This document shows, piece after piece, positions 1 through 5,326 of a stretch of 10,831 nt of DNA (position 1 is its first letter; every line of letters starts with the position of its first letter). Origin of the DNA: Pseudomonas sp. (GTDB lineage: Bacteria > Pseudomonadota > Gammaproteobacteria > Pseudomonadales > Pseudomonadaceae); NCBI GenBank assembly GCA_029239415.1, contig JAQZAY010000106.1, positions 1-10,831 on the forward strand. The letters are read 5' to 3'. The position numbers and the translations under genes were made by a program. Under the pieces are notes generated by a model that saw only the letters and a list, made by a program, of their open reading frames with translations, was not told where the DNA came from and made no database searches.

Positions 1-1
1 C

Positions 2-517
2 CTGCGCAACCTGCTGGCCTCCTACGAAATCCACGTGGCCGACTACTACCTGACCCGCGAAGCCTACGTGGCCGCCGCCAACCGTGGCCGCTACGTGGTC
101 GAGAACTTCCAGGAAACCCCATCGGTCGGCGATGGCCTGGCAGTGATGACCGAGGCCTACCAGCACCTGCACCTGGACGAGCTGGCCGCCACCAGCCTCG
201 AGACCCTCAAGCTCAACTACCCTGACCACCCGAGCCTGGTCGATGGCCAGTTCGTGCCCAAGCAGGGCGAGGCGGACCACCGCTCCTGGCTGTCCAAGGC
301 CACCCTGGGCCTGATCGAGTCCGACACGCCGCTGCCACCGGGCGAGACCCGCGCCAACCAGGACGTGATCAAGCAGTACGAAGATGCCAAGGCAGAGATG
401 CCGCGAGAGCTGCTGCCTACCGACGAAGACGGCGACCCGATCGAGCCCGAGGGCCCGAAACAGGCCGAGCAGGACCGTTCGTGGTTCAGCTACATGACGT
501 TCGGCTTGTTCGACTGA
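2..517 (+). CDS. bamD: Outer membrane protein assembly factor BamD (ComL), C-terminal part; 5' end outside window
   Basis: BamD is the essential lipoprotein of the BAM complex. It is anchored to the periplasmic face of the outer membrane and helps BamA insert beta-barrel proteins. The reading frame is open from base 2, so the gene starts left of the window; 171 residues are visible. The first part (about residues 1-75) matches the last tetratricopeptide-like helices of Bam[17 protein letters not shown], then [15 protein letters not shown], and [16 protein letters not shown] through NYPDHPSL. The frame has a GTG at 35, but that is an internal valine, not a start. After the TPR part comes an acidic, proline-rich tail of about 85 residues, longer than the family core. 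It carries a twice-repeated motif: [13 protein letters not shown] and [13 protein letters not shown] at the very end. The gene ends at TGA and is followed 18 bp later by a strong terminator, so its transcript probably stops before the next gene. Identity is assigned by recognition of family sequence. Confidence 0.87.
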   Translation: MRNLLASYEIHVADYYLTREAYVAAANRGRYVVENFQETPSVGDGLAVMTEAYQHLHLDELAATSLETLKLNYPDHPSLVDGQFVPKQGEADHRSWLSKATLGLIESDTPLPPGETRANQDVIKQYEDAKAEMPRELLPTDEDGDPIEPEGPKQAEQDRSWFSYMTFGLFD

Positions 518-534
518 TCGAACGCGCAGAAGAT

Positions 535-560
535 AAAGGGAGGCCAGGCCTCCCTTTTTT
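535..560 (+). terminator. Rho-independent terminator after bamD
   Basis: A 7-bp perfect GC-rich stem (GGGAGGC at 538-544, loop CAG, GCCTCCC at 548-554) is followed by a run of six T at 555-560. Three A at 535-537 can pair with the first three T, lengthening the stem to 10 bp. This is a textbook intrinsic terminator on the plus strand, 18 bp past the bamD stop codon. It separates bamD from the downstream small gene, which therefore probably needs its own promoter or depends on readthrough. Confidence 0.93.
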
Positions 561-610
561 CATGGCCGCGCCCTAGACTGGTGGTTCTTCATTTCGACAA
601 GCTGGACACC

Positions 611-841
611 ATGGTTCGCCTACTCTTCTGGATCGCCCTGATCGCCGCCGCGTTCTGGCTGTGGCGCAAGTTCAAGATCAGCCAACAGTCGCGTCCCGAC
701 AACACCCTCCACGACCCACTGCAGATGGTCCGTTGCGCCCACTGCGGCGTGCACCTGCCCAACGACCGTGCATTGCGCCAGGGTAGCCAGTGGTATTGCA
801 GCCAGGCGCACCTGGAACAAGGGCCCGGGCAGCAGCGCTGA
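611..841 (+). CDS. PP0621-type small membrane-anchored zinc-ribbon protein, function unknown
   Basis: This is a 76-residue protein. Residues 1-20 (MVRLLFWIALIAAAFWLWRK) form one transmembrane helix followed by basic residues, so the rest probably lies in the cytoplasm. The C-terminal half has CAHCGVHLP and then WYCSQAHLEQG: a CxxC and a CxxxH that could bind one zinc ion, like a treble-clef or rubredoxin-like knuckle. A GTG at 581 in the same frame would add ten residues, but they are polar and lie before the membrane segment. I prefer ATG 611, although neither start has a strong ribosome binding site. The gene lies 93 bp past the bamD stop, beyond a terminator, and converges with thiO, whose stop codon is 19 bp away. 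Small conserved Pseudomonas proteins of this layout are named PP0621 family after the P. putida gene; that is from memory. No function is known to me. Confidence 0.75.
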   Translation: MVRLLFWIALIAAAFWLWRKFKISQQSRPDNTLHDPLQMVRCAHCGVHLPNDRALRQGSQWYCSQAHLEQGPGQQR

Positions 842-857
842 GCAGGCCCCGCCCTGC
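842..857. terminator. Possible weak bidirectional hairpin between converging genes
   Basis: The 19-bp gap between the stop codons of the small zinc-ribbon gene and thiO contains GCAGG, a six-base loop CCCCGC, then CCTGC. Because it is an inverted repeat it could fold in transcripts from either strand. The stem is only 5 bp and no T run follows on either side, so it is a weak candidate and Rho-dependent termination is equally likely. Confidence 0.25.
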
Positions 858-860
858 CCT

Positions 861-1973
861 CTACCTCACCGGTCCAAGCTTGAGCCGGCCAACCGGCGCA
901 TACGGCGCCGGATCGATGATCGGCTCGTGTCCCAGCAGCAGGTCGCTGAACAGTTGGCAGGAGGCCGGCGCCAGCACCAGGCCGTTGCGGTAGTGCCCGC
1001 AATTGAGCCACAGCCCCGCATGGCCGGGCACTTCACCGATATACGGGATGCCTTCGGGCGAGCCCGGACGCAACCCGGCCCAGTGCGCCACCGGCGTGGC
1101 ATCGGCGAGACCCGGCAGCAACTCGATCGCCGAAGCCTTGAGGCTTTCCAGCGCTTGCTCGGTCGGGGTCTTGTCGTAGCCTGCGTGTTCCAGCGTGCTG
1201 CCCACCAGGATATGCCCGTCGCGCCGCGGTATCGCGTAGCGACCCTTGGCCAGGACCATGCTCGGCAAGAAGTCCTCGGCGCACTTGTAGAGGATCATCT
1301 GGCCCTTGACCGGCTCGACCGGCAACTCCAGCCCCAGGGTGGCGAGCAGGTCGCCGCTCCAGGCACCGGCGCTGAGCACCACGGCATCGCCAGCCAGCGG
1401 CCCGGCGTCGGTCTGCACGCCAGTGACGCGCCCACGGTCCTGGGTGAACCCGGTGATCCGGCAGTGCTCGCGCAGGGTCACGTTGGGCAGCGCCTGCAAT
1501 GCCGCCTTGAGCGACTTGACCAGGCGCGGGTTGCGCACGTTGGCCACTCCCTCCATGTAGATTGCCCGCCTGAAGCCAGCACCGAGCACCGGCACCGCAT
1601 CATAGGCCGCCGAGATGTCCACGCCACGCAACGGTCGCCCTTGGCGCGCCGCCCAGGCAAGCGCCTCGGCCTCATCGTCCAGGTCCAGCCAGTACAGCCC
1701 GGTGGTGTGCACTTCTGGATCGATCCCGGTACGGGCACGCAGGCGCTCGGCCAACTGTGGGTAGAAATCCTGCGACCAGTGCGCCAGTGCTGTCACCGCC
1801 GGGCTGTAGCGCCACGGATACAGCGGCGAGACGATACCGCCGCCCGCCCAGGACGACTCGCGCCCCGCCTCGCCCTGATCGCATATCACCACCTGGTCCA
1901 CCTGGGCGGCCAGGTTGAACGCGGTCAGCAGGCCGATCACCCCGCCGCCGACAATCACTACTTGCTTGCTCAT
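861..1973 (-). CDS. thiO: Glycine oxidase ThiO (FAD-dependent, thiamine thiazole synthesis)
   Basis: ThiO oxidises glycine to the imine (dehydroglycine), reducing O2 to H2O2. In aerobic bacteria the imine feeds ThiG for the thiazole half of thiamine. The 370-residue length matches the family (Bacillus subtilis enzyme 369). Residues 5-17 hold the Rossmann FAD motif VVIVGGGVIG. Further hallmarks are SWAGGGIVSPLYPW, VVLSAGAWSG, HWAGLRPGSPEGIPYIG and NCGHYRNGLVLAPA. Counted from ATG 1973, Tyr246, Arg302 and Arg329 fall exactly on the substrate-binding residues numbered that way in the B. subtilis enzyme; His244 and Met261 are replaced by Gly and Leu. That register supports this start over a GTG at 1988 that would add five residues. 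The ribosome binding site is weak (GGA 8 bases upstream). The gene follows pilE by 39 bp on the same strand with no convincing terminator between them, so it may be co-transcribed with the minor pilins. Confidence 0.94.
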   Translation of the reverse strand: MSKQVVIVGGGVIGLLTAFNLAAQVDQVVICDQGEAGRESSWAGGGIVSPLYPWRYSPAVTALAHWSQDFYPQLAERLRARTGIDPEVHTTGLYWLDLDDEAEALAWAARQGRPLRGVDISAAYDAVPVLGAGFRRAIYMEGVANVRNPRLVKSLKAALQALPNVTLREHCRITGFTQDRGRVTGVQTDAGPLAGDAVVLSAGAWSGDLLATLGLELPVEPVKGQMILYKCAEDFLPSMVLAKGRYAIPRRDGHILVGSTLEHAGYDKTPTEQALESLKASAIELLPGLADATPVAHWAGLRPGSPEGIPYIGEVPGHAGLWLNCGHYRNGLVLAPASCQLFSDLLLGHEPIIDPAPYAPVGRLKLGPVR

Positions 1974-2012
1974 CTGTCGATCCAACACCTGAAGTAAATC
2001 GTCATCCAGCCT

Positions 2013-2420
2013 TCAGCTTCCCCAGCATCCCGACGTGTCGCCATTGGCGCCCAGGTTGCCTTGCGCGCCGGCCTGGTCGAGCGAGAAATCGCCGCAGCGA
2101 TCCTGCTCCATCAATGCGCCTGGCAGCCGTCTGGCGATCAAGCGAAAGCTCTGCTCGCCGCGCTCTGCCGCCAGGCTGTAGTAGCGGCTACCCAGGGGCA
2201 ACGGCGCCACTGCAGCCTCGCTGTCGGCGTACTGCCCGGCGCGCGAATAGTGGCGCTCCAGCCGCAGGGCACTGTCCTGCAGCATGCCGATGGCCTCGGC
2301 GCGCGCGGCGCGCCTGACCTGGTCGCTGTAACTGGGGTAGGCAATGCCCGCCAGCATGCCGACGACGGTAACGACAAGCAACAATTCGATCAGGCTCAAG
2401 CCGCGTTGTCCTGCCGGCAT
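2013..2420 (-). CDS. pilE: Type IV minor pilin PilE
   Basis: A 135-residue prepilin. The leader MPAGQRG is followed by LSLIELLLVVTVVGMLAGIAYPSY, a typical class III prepilin signal. Prepilin peptidase (PilD, not in this window) would cut after Gly7, leaving Leu at +1 and Glu at +5. The sequence then continues as the long amphipathic helix (YSDQVRRAARAEAIGMLQDSALRLERHYSRAGQY), matching PilE-type minor pilins. Two cysteines, Cys109 and Cys132, flank a Gly/Asn/Ala-rich loop and probably form the C-terminal disulfide loop; GCW near the end is typical of PilE. The length is close to the usual 140. The ATG lies one base after the pilX stop codon (TGA-C-ATG), with GGGAG about 8 bases upstream, so translation is probably coupled to pilX. 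In P. aeruginosa the pilY1 gene normally lies between these two genes; here it is absent. Confidence 0.88.
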   Translation of the reverse strand: MPAGQRGLSLIELLLVVTVVGMLAGIAYPSYSDQVRRAARAEAIGMLQDSALRLERHYSRAGQYADSEAAVAPLPLGSRYYSLAAERGEQSFRLIARRLPGALMEQDRCGDFSLDQAGAQGNLGANGDTSGCWGS

Positions 2421-2421
2421 G

Positions 2422-2901
2422 TCAGGGCTCCCTGAGTCGCTGGCGCCACATGATCCTCACCGGCTTGCCGCCCTGCTCCAAGGCAACGATGCTTTCGAGC
2501 ACCTGTCGCCCTGGACGCGCACGGCTGACGGCGGTCACGCGGAACAGGCTGACCGGCGTGCCGGCGGGCCTGTGCACCGCCCGCACGCTGGGGCCGAGGT
2601 TCTGCAGCAGGTACATGCCATCCTCGGCGGAGCGCCAGGGCTGCCCTGAACGGGCGGCATCATCGTGGGCATTGGCCGGTGGAAGGCACAACGTGCACAC
2701 CGCGGGGGTCGCCAGCAGCAGCTGCGCCTCTCCCATCGCCAAGGTGGCCTCGGCGTGCTCGAGCCCGCGCAGGCTGATGGCCAGGTTGGCTGCCATGCGC
2801 TGCTGCAACAGCCCGCCTTGCAAGGCCGAGGCGCCAAGCAGGCCAAGCCCCAGCATCAGCACCAGGCTGGCCAGCAGGATGACCCCGTGTTGCCTGCTCA
2901 C
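2422..2901 (-). CDS. pilX: Type IV minor pilin PilX
   Basis: A 159-residue protein with a short leader MSRQHG and then VILLASLVLMLGLGLLGASALQ, a membrane helix, followed by QQRMAANLAISLRGLEHAEATLAMGEAQL. This is the signature of the PilX N-terminal family: hydrophobic helix, then a QxRMAxN segment and an alanine-rich, glutamate-containing helix. If cut after Gly6, position +5 is Ala, not Glu. The T2SS counterpart GspK is also known to lack Glu5, which fits a subunit sitting at the fibre tip. Two cysteines lie close together (Cys69, Cys72, in AVCTLC). It is shorter than P. aeruginosa PilX (near 195). The start is GTG; its first bases overlap the pilW stop in a GTGA tetranucleotide, and no good ribosome binding site is visible. 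It therefore probably relies on translation of pilW. Assignment rests on the N-terminal pattern and the gene order pilV-pilW-pilX-pilE. Confidence 0.83.
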   Translation of the reverse strand: MSRQHGVILLASLVLMLGLGLLGASALQGGLLQQRMAANLAISLRGLEHAEATLAMGEAQLLLATPAVCTLCLPPANAHDDAARSGQPWRSAEDGMYLLQNLGPSVRAVHRPAGTPVSLFRVTAVSRARPGRQVLESIVALEQGGKPVRIMWRQRLREP

Positions 2902-3560
2902 CGGCCGGGCAACCGGTTGCGCAGGGTGACGCCCATGTCATAACGCTGTTCGATACGTTGTTGCGGGTCGAACAAGGTCAGTTGCACTTCCAGCCGCTCG
3001 TACTCGCCCAGGCGCCCCAGGGCTACCCGCATGTCGCGCACCTGCTCGATGAGCGCGGCGGTGCGTCCGCCGCTCGCCAGCAGCAATCGATCACCGTCGA
3101 GCCGATACACCTGGCGTCGGATCGGCAAGGCCAGCTCAAGGGCGCCAGGGACATGGTTGCCGTCATGCAGCTCGGCCCAGGTGCTGCAGTCGGTCACCAG
3201 GAGCCAGTCCGGCTTGCCACTGTCTCCTGCCAACTGGCCGCCCACCAGCTCAAGGCTCTGCAGGCGCCCATCGCGGTCCTGGGTGATGCGCAGCGGCTCG
3301 GCCAGCCACCGTGCAGCGCCTGGCACCCGGTAATCCTCGTCCTCGAGCCGGAGACAGCCGAACATGCCGGTCATGCGCAGGTCTTGCGCCAGGCGCTGCA
3401 GCACCAGGCGGGCATCTTCCTGCAGGCGCGCCGAGGCATGCTGCAACTGCCACGACTGGTGGGCCGACACCAGCACATGTCCGCCGGCCGCCAGCAACAG
3501 CAACCCCAGCGCCAATGCCAGGCTCACCTCCAGCAGGCCAAAGCCGTGCTGGCCGCTCAT
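2898..3560 (-). CDS. pilW: Type IV minor pilin PilW
   Basis: A 220-residue prepilin with leader MSGQHG and then FGLLEVSLALALGLLLLAAGG. Cleavage after Gly6 gives Phe at +1 and Glu at +5, the classic pattern. The following ARLQEDARLVLQRLAQDLRMTGMFGCL is the PilW hallmark: it closely resembles the helix and first Cys region of known PilW and of GspJ, its T2SS counterpart. Cys69 and Cys125 could form a disulfide. P. aeruginosa PilW is about 274 residues, so this is a compact version. The same frame stays open upstream to 3740, but that stretch has no pilin character and lies within pilV, so I place the start at ATG 3560. This ATG overlaps the pilV stop (ATGA), and the pilX start overlaps this stop (GTGA), a chain of translational coupling. 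By analogy with the GspI-GspJ-GspK tip complex, PilV, PilW and PilX would form a complex that starts pilus assembly. Confidence 0.86.
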   Translation of the reverse strand: MSGQHGFGLLEVSLALALGLLLLAAGGHVLVSAHQSWQLQHASARLQEDARLVLQRLAQDLRMTGMFGCLRLEDEDYRVPGAARWLAEPLRITQDRDGRLQSLELVGGQLAGDSGKPDWLLVTDCSTWAELHDGNHVPGALELALPIRRQVYRLDGDRLLLASGGRTAALIEQVRDMRVALGRLGEYERLEVQLTLFDPQQRIEQRYDMGVTLRNRLPGR

Positions 3561-3751
3561 GGCGCCAACGCCAGGCCGGGTTCGGCCGCGCTGCTGGCCC
3601 GCAGGGCGGCCTGGCTGTCGCGCAGGGCTTCTTCGGTCGCCTGCAGCGCGCGTACCTGCAGCGCCGCGGTCGAGAATACGCCCAGCGAAAGCACCACCAG
3701 GGTCATCAGTACTTCGAGCAGCGTCACCCCACGCTGGCATGCCGAGATCAT
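3557..3751 (-). CDS. pilV: Very short PilV-type minor pilin (64 residues, N-terminal helix only)
   Basis: Only 64 residues. The leader MISACQRG is followed by VTLLEVLMTLVVLSLGVFSTAALQVRALQAT, a canonical class III prepilin start with Glu at +5; the LEVLxxLVVLSLG and LQxRALQA stretches match PilV/GspI. The helix runs on (EEALRDSQAALRASS) and the protein then stops after AAEPGLALAP, leaving a mature product of about 56 residues with no globular domain. Full-length PilV proteins are usually about 170-185 residues. The start is ATG 3751, with AGGAG five bases upstream; an in-frame extension to 3928 is open but is not pilin-like. The stop overlaps the pilW ATG (ATGA), so there is no downstream remnant of a lost domain and the end looks settled rather than a fresh frameshift. 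It heads the probable pilV-pilW-pilX-pilE-thiO operon. The gene could also be a decayed pilV kept only for coupling to pilW. Confidence 0.72.
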   Translation of the reverse strand: MISACQRGVTLLEVLMTLVVLSLGVFSTAALQVRALQATEEALRDSQAALRASSAAEPGLALAP

Positions 3752-3756
3752 TGCGC

Positions 3757-3761
3757 CTCCT
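3757..3761 (-). promoter_or_regulatory. Ribosome binding site of pilV
   Basis: On the minus strand AGGAG (part of AGGAGG) lies five bases before ATG 3751. This strong Shine-Dalgarno match decides the pilV start in favour of the 64-residue product over the longer open frame reaching 3928. It is the only strong one among pilV, pilW and pilX. Confidence 0.85.
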
Positions 3762-3823
3762 GCGACTTTTCCGTGTGCCATGGACCCTGCTGCCGACTGG
3801 ACCTCATGTCCGTCGTCCGGGAA

Positions 3824-3831
3824 GCTATAGC
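3824..3831. promoter_or_regulatory. Possible shared -10 region of divergent pilV and fimT-type promoters
   Basis: The 106-bp region between the divergent pilin genes is GC-rich except for a perfect 8-bp palindrome GCTATAGC. Read on either strand it gives a -10-like TATAGC. On the plus strand a start near 3837 would leave a leader of about 20 bases containing the ribosome binding site; on the minus strand the leader would be about 65 bases. No clear -35 element is visible on either side, so an activator may be needed if this is a promoter at all. Confidence 0.3.
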
Positions 3832-3842
3832 GAAGCACTTCC

Positions 3843-3850
3843 AGGGAGGA
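3843..3850 (+). promoter_or_regulatory. Ribosome binding site of the FimT/FimU-type pilin gene
   Basis: AGGGAGGA lies seven bases before GTG 3858. It supports GTG as the start. The ATG at 3851 directly after the site is in another frame and too close to be used. Confidence 0.82.
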
Positions 3851-3857
3851 ATGCACG

Positions 3858-4412
3858 GTGCGGCAACAGGGAGCAACACTGATACAGCTGATGTCGGGGC
3901 TGGTCCTGATGGGTCTGCTGACAGTCATAGGGATACCGTCCTACACCCTCATGAGCCTGGAGCTACAGCAGCGAACGGCCGCCCACGACCTTGCACAGGC
4001 ATTGCGCATCGCACGCAGCCACGCGGTGCTGCAAAACCGGGTCGTGGTGGTGAAAGCGTTGCAGGAGGACTGGGGGTCAGGCTGGCGCATCCTGCTGGAA
4101 CAGGAGCAACAGTCACTGAGGGAGAAACGCCATGCACGGCCGCTGGTCATCGTCGGCAACCAGCCGGTTGCCAGGCAGGTGAGGTTCAACGGCCTGGGTC
4201 TGCCCTTCCCCGTCCGCGGCGGTGTCCAGAACGGTACGCTGCATGTCTGTGGCCATGAGGGGAACAGCCGCTACCGGGTGGTAGTGGCACCCAGCGGGAG
4301 GGTCAGCCTGCGTGAGGGCGCGCAGGTGCACGCCGGTTGCGCAGGCCTTGCCTCGGCCCCTCCCATCAGATCAGCGAGCGCACCCGCAGCTCCTTGGGCA
4401 TCGAGAACGTGA
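3858..4412 (+). CDS. FimT/FimU (GspH-family) minor pilin
   Basis: A 184-residue prepilin starting at GTG, with a strong ribosome binding site. The leader is MRQQG, then [24 protein letters not shown]: a class III prepilin signal with a hydrophobic helix ending in the IPSY typical of FimT, FimU and Gsp[26 protein letters not shown] matches the family segment LxxALxxARSEAIxRxxxV. Near the end comes the GspH/FimT-type strand ([17 protein letters not shown]). Cys131 and Cys161 probably form a disulfide. Oddly, position +5 is Gln10 (codon 3885-3887) instead of Glu. The last 15 residues (170-184), rich in Ala, Ser and Pro, are read antisense to the end of ispH and look like an extension past the natural end near Cys161. 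The gene points away from pilVWXE, whereas in P. aeruginosa fimU heads that operon. FimT and FimU cannot be told apart here, so no symbol is given. Confidence 0.8.
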   Translation: MRQQGATLIQLMSGLVLMGLLTVIGIPSYTLMSLELQQRTAAHDLAQALRIARSHAVLQNRVVVVKALQEDWGSGWRILLEQEQQSLREKRHARPLVIVGNQPVARQVRFNGLGLPFPVRGGVQNGTLHVCGHEGNSRYRVVVAPSGRVSLREGAQVHAGCAGLASAPPIRSASAPAAPWASRT

Positions 4413-5313
4413 TGTTTTCCTCACGCCCATCGAGCTCCTCGGCTCCCGTCGCGCCCCACTCGCGCAGTTGCGTGATGACGCCCCGCACCAGTACTTCCGG
4501 TGCCGAGGCGCCGGCCGTGATGCCGATGCGCTCTACCCCGTCGAACCAGCTGCGCTGCAAGTCCTCGGCGCCATCGATGAGATAGGCCGGCGTCGCCATG
4601 CGCTCGGCCAGCTCACGCAAGCGGTTGGAGTTGGAGCTGTTGGGGCTGCCGACCACCAGCACCACGTCGCACTCGTCGGCCAGTTGCTTGACGGCGTCCT
4701 GGCGGTTCTGGGTGGCATAGCAGATGTCGTCCTTGCGCGGGCCGCCGATGTTCGGGAAGCGTGCGCGCAGGGCATCGATGACGCGGCTGGTATCGTCCAT
4801 CGACAAGGTGGTCTGGGTCACGAAGGCCAGGCGATCCGGGTCGCGCACCTGCAGGGTGGCGACATCCTTCTCGTCTTCGACCAGGTAGATGGTGCCGCCA
4901 TTGCTGGCGTCGTACTGCCCCATCGTGCCTTCGACCTCCGGGTGCCCGGCGTGGCCGATGAGGATGCACTCCTTGCCATCGCGGCTGTACTTGGCCACCT
5001 CGATATGCACCTTGGTCACCAGCGGACAGGTCGCGTCGAATACCTTCAGGCCTCGGCCGGCCGCTTCCTGGCGCACGGCCTGGGATACACCGTGGGCACT
5101 GAAGATGACGATGACGTCGTCCGGGACCTGGTCCAGCTCCTCGACGAAGATCGCACCGCGGGCGCGCAGGTCCTCGACCACGAACTTGTTGTGCACCACT
5201 TCATGGCGCACGTAGATCGGCGGGCCGAAGACTTCAAGGGCCCGGTTGACGATTTCGATCGCCCGGTCCACGCCAGCGCAAAAGCCGCGCGGGTTGGCGA
5301 GTTTGATTTGCAT
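4366..5313 (-). CDS. ispH: 4-hydroxy-3-methylbut-2-enyl diphosphate reductase IspH (LytB)
   Basis: IspH catalyses the last step of the methylerythritol phosphate pathway, reducing HMBPP to IPP and DMAPP in the cytoplasm with a [4Fe-4S] cluster. The protein is 315 residues, the usual length. Cluster cysteines are visible at Cys12 ([11 protein letters not shown]), Cys96 ([12 protein letters not shown]) and Cys198 ([10 protein letters not shown]). Substrate-site residues known from E. coli are present: His41 (VVHN), His74 (FSAHG), His124 and Glu126 ([10 protein letters not shown]), and the [10 protein letters not shown] stretch. ATG 5313 has GGAG about eight bases upstream and lies 13 bp after the fkpB stop, so it is the last gene of the ribF-ileS-lspA-fkpB-ispH operon. 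Its last 47 bp overlap the 3' end of the minor pilin gene on the opposite strand, and no terminator hairpin is visible after the stop. Identification is essentially certain. Confidence 0.98.
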   Translation of the reverse strand: MQIKLANPRGFCAGVDRAIEIVNRALEVFGPPIYVRHEVVHNKFVVEDLRARGAIFVEELDQVPDDVIVIFSAHGVSQAVRQEAAGRGLKVFDATCPLVTKVHIEVAKYSRDGKECILIGHAGHPEVEGTMGQYDASNGGTIYLVEDEKDVATLQVRDPDRLAFVTQTTLSMDDTSRVIDALRARFPNIGGPRKDDICYATQNRQDAVKQLADECDVVLVVGSPNSSNSNRLRELAERMATPAYLIDGAEDLQRSWFDGVERIGITAGASAPEVLVRGVITQLREWGATGAEELDGREENITFSMPKELRVRSLI

Positions 5314-5326
5314 GCTCGGCTCCAGG

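Noticed and set aside
768..1997. Long plus-strand open frame antisense to thiO, and a similar one at 4312-5340 antisense to ispH.
   Set aside because: Same GC-codon shadow effect: no ribosome binding site or domain, Arg/Pro/His/Gln-rich composition, and the complementary genes are unmistakable.
3561..3740. Upstream extension of pilW that would give a 280-residue protein.
   Set aside because: The added 60 residues are Arg/Gly/Pro/Ala-rich with no signal, and a prepilin leader must be short and at the N-terminus. They are the out-of-frame reading of pilV. ATG 3560 fits the leader and the ATGA overlap.
3752..3928. N-terminal extension of pilV to 3928.
   Set aside because: It would bury the prepilin leader behind 59 residues and run over the start of the divergent pilin gene. 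AGGAG five bases before ATG 3751 marks the true start.
4300..4365. Terminator hairpin for ispH downstream of its stop.
   Set aside because: GCGCA...TGCGC (5 bp, loop of about 13) and GGCC...GGCC can pair, but there is no T run, and the bases are coding sequence of the pilin on the other strand.
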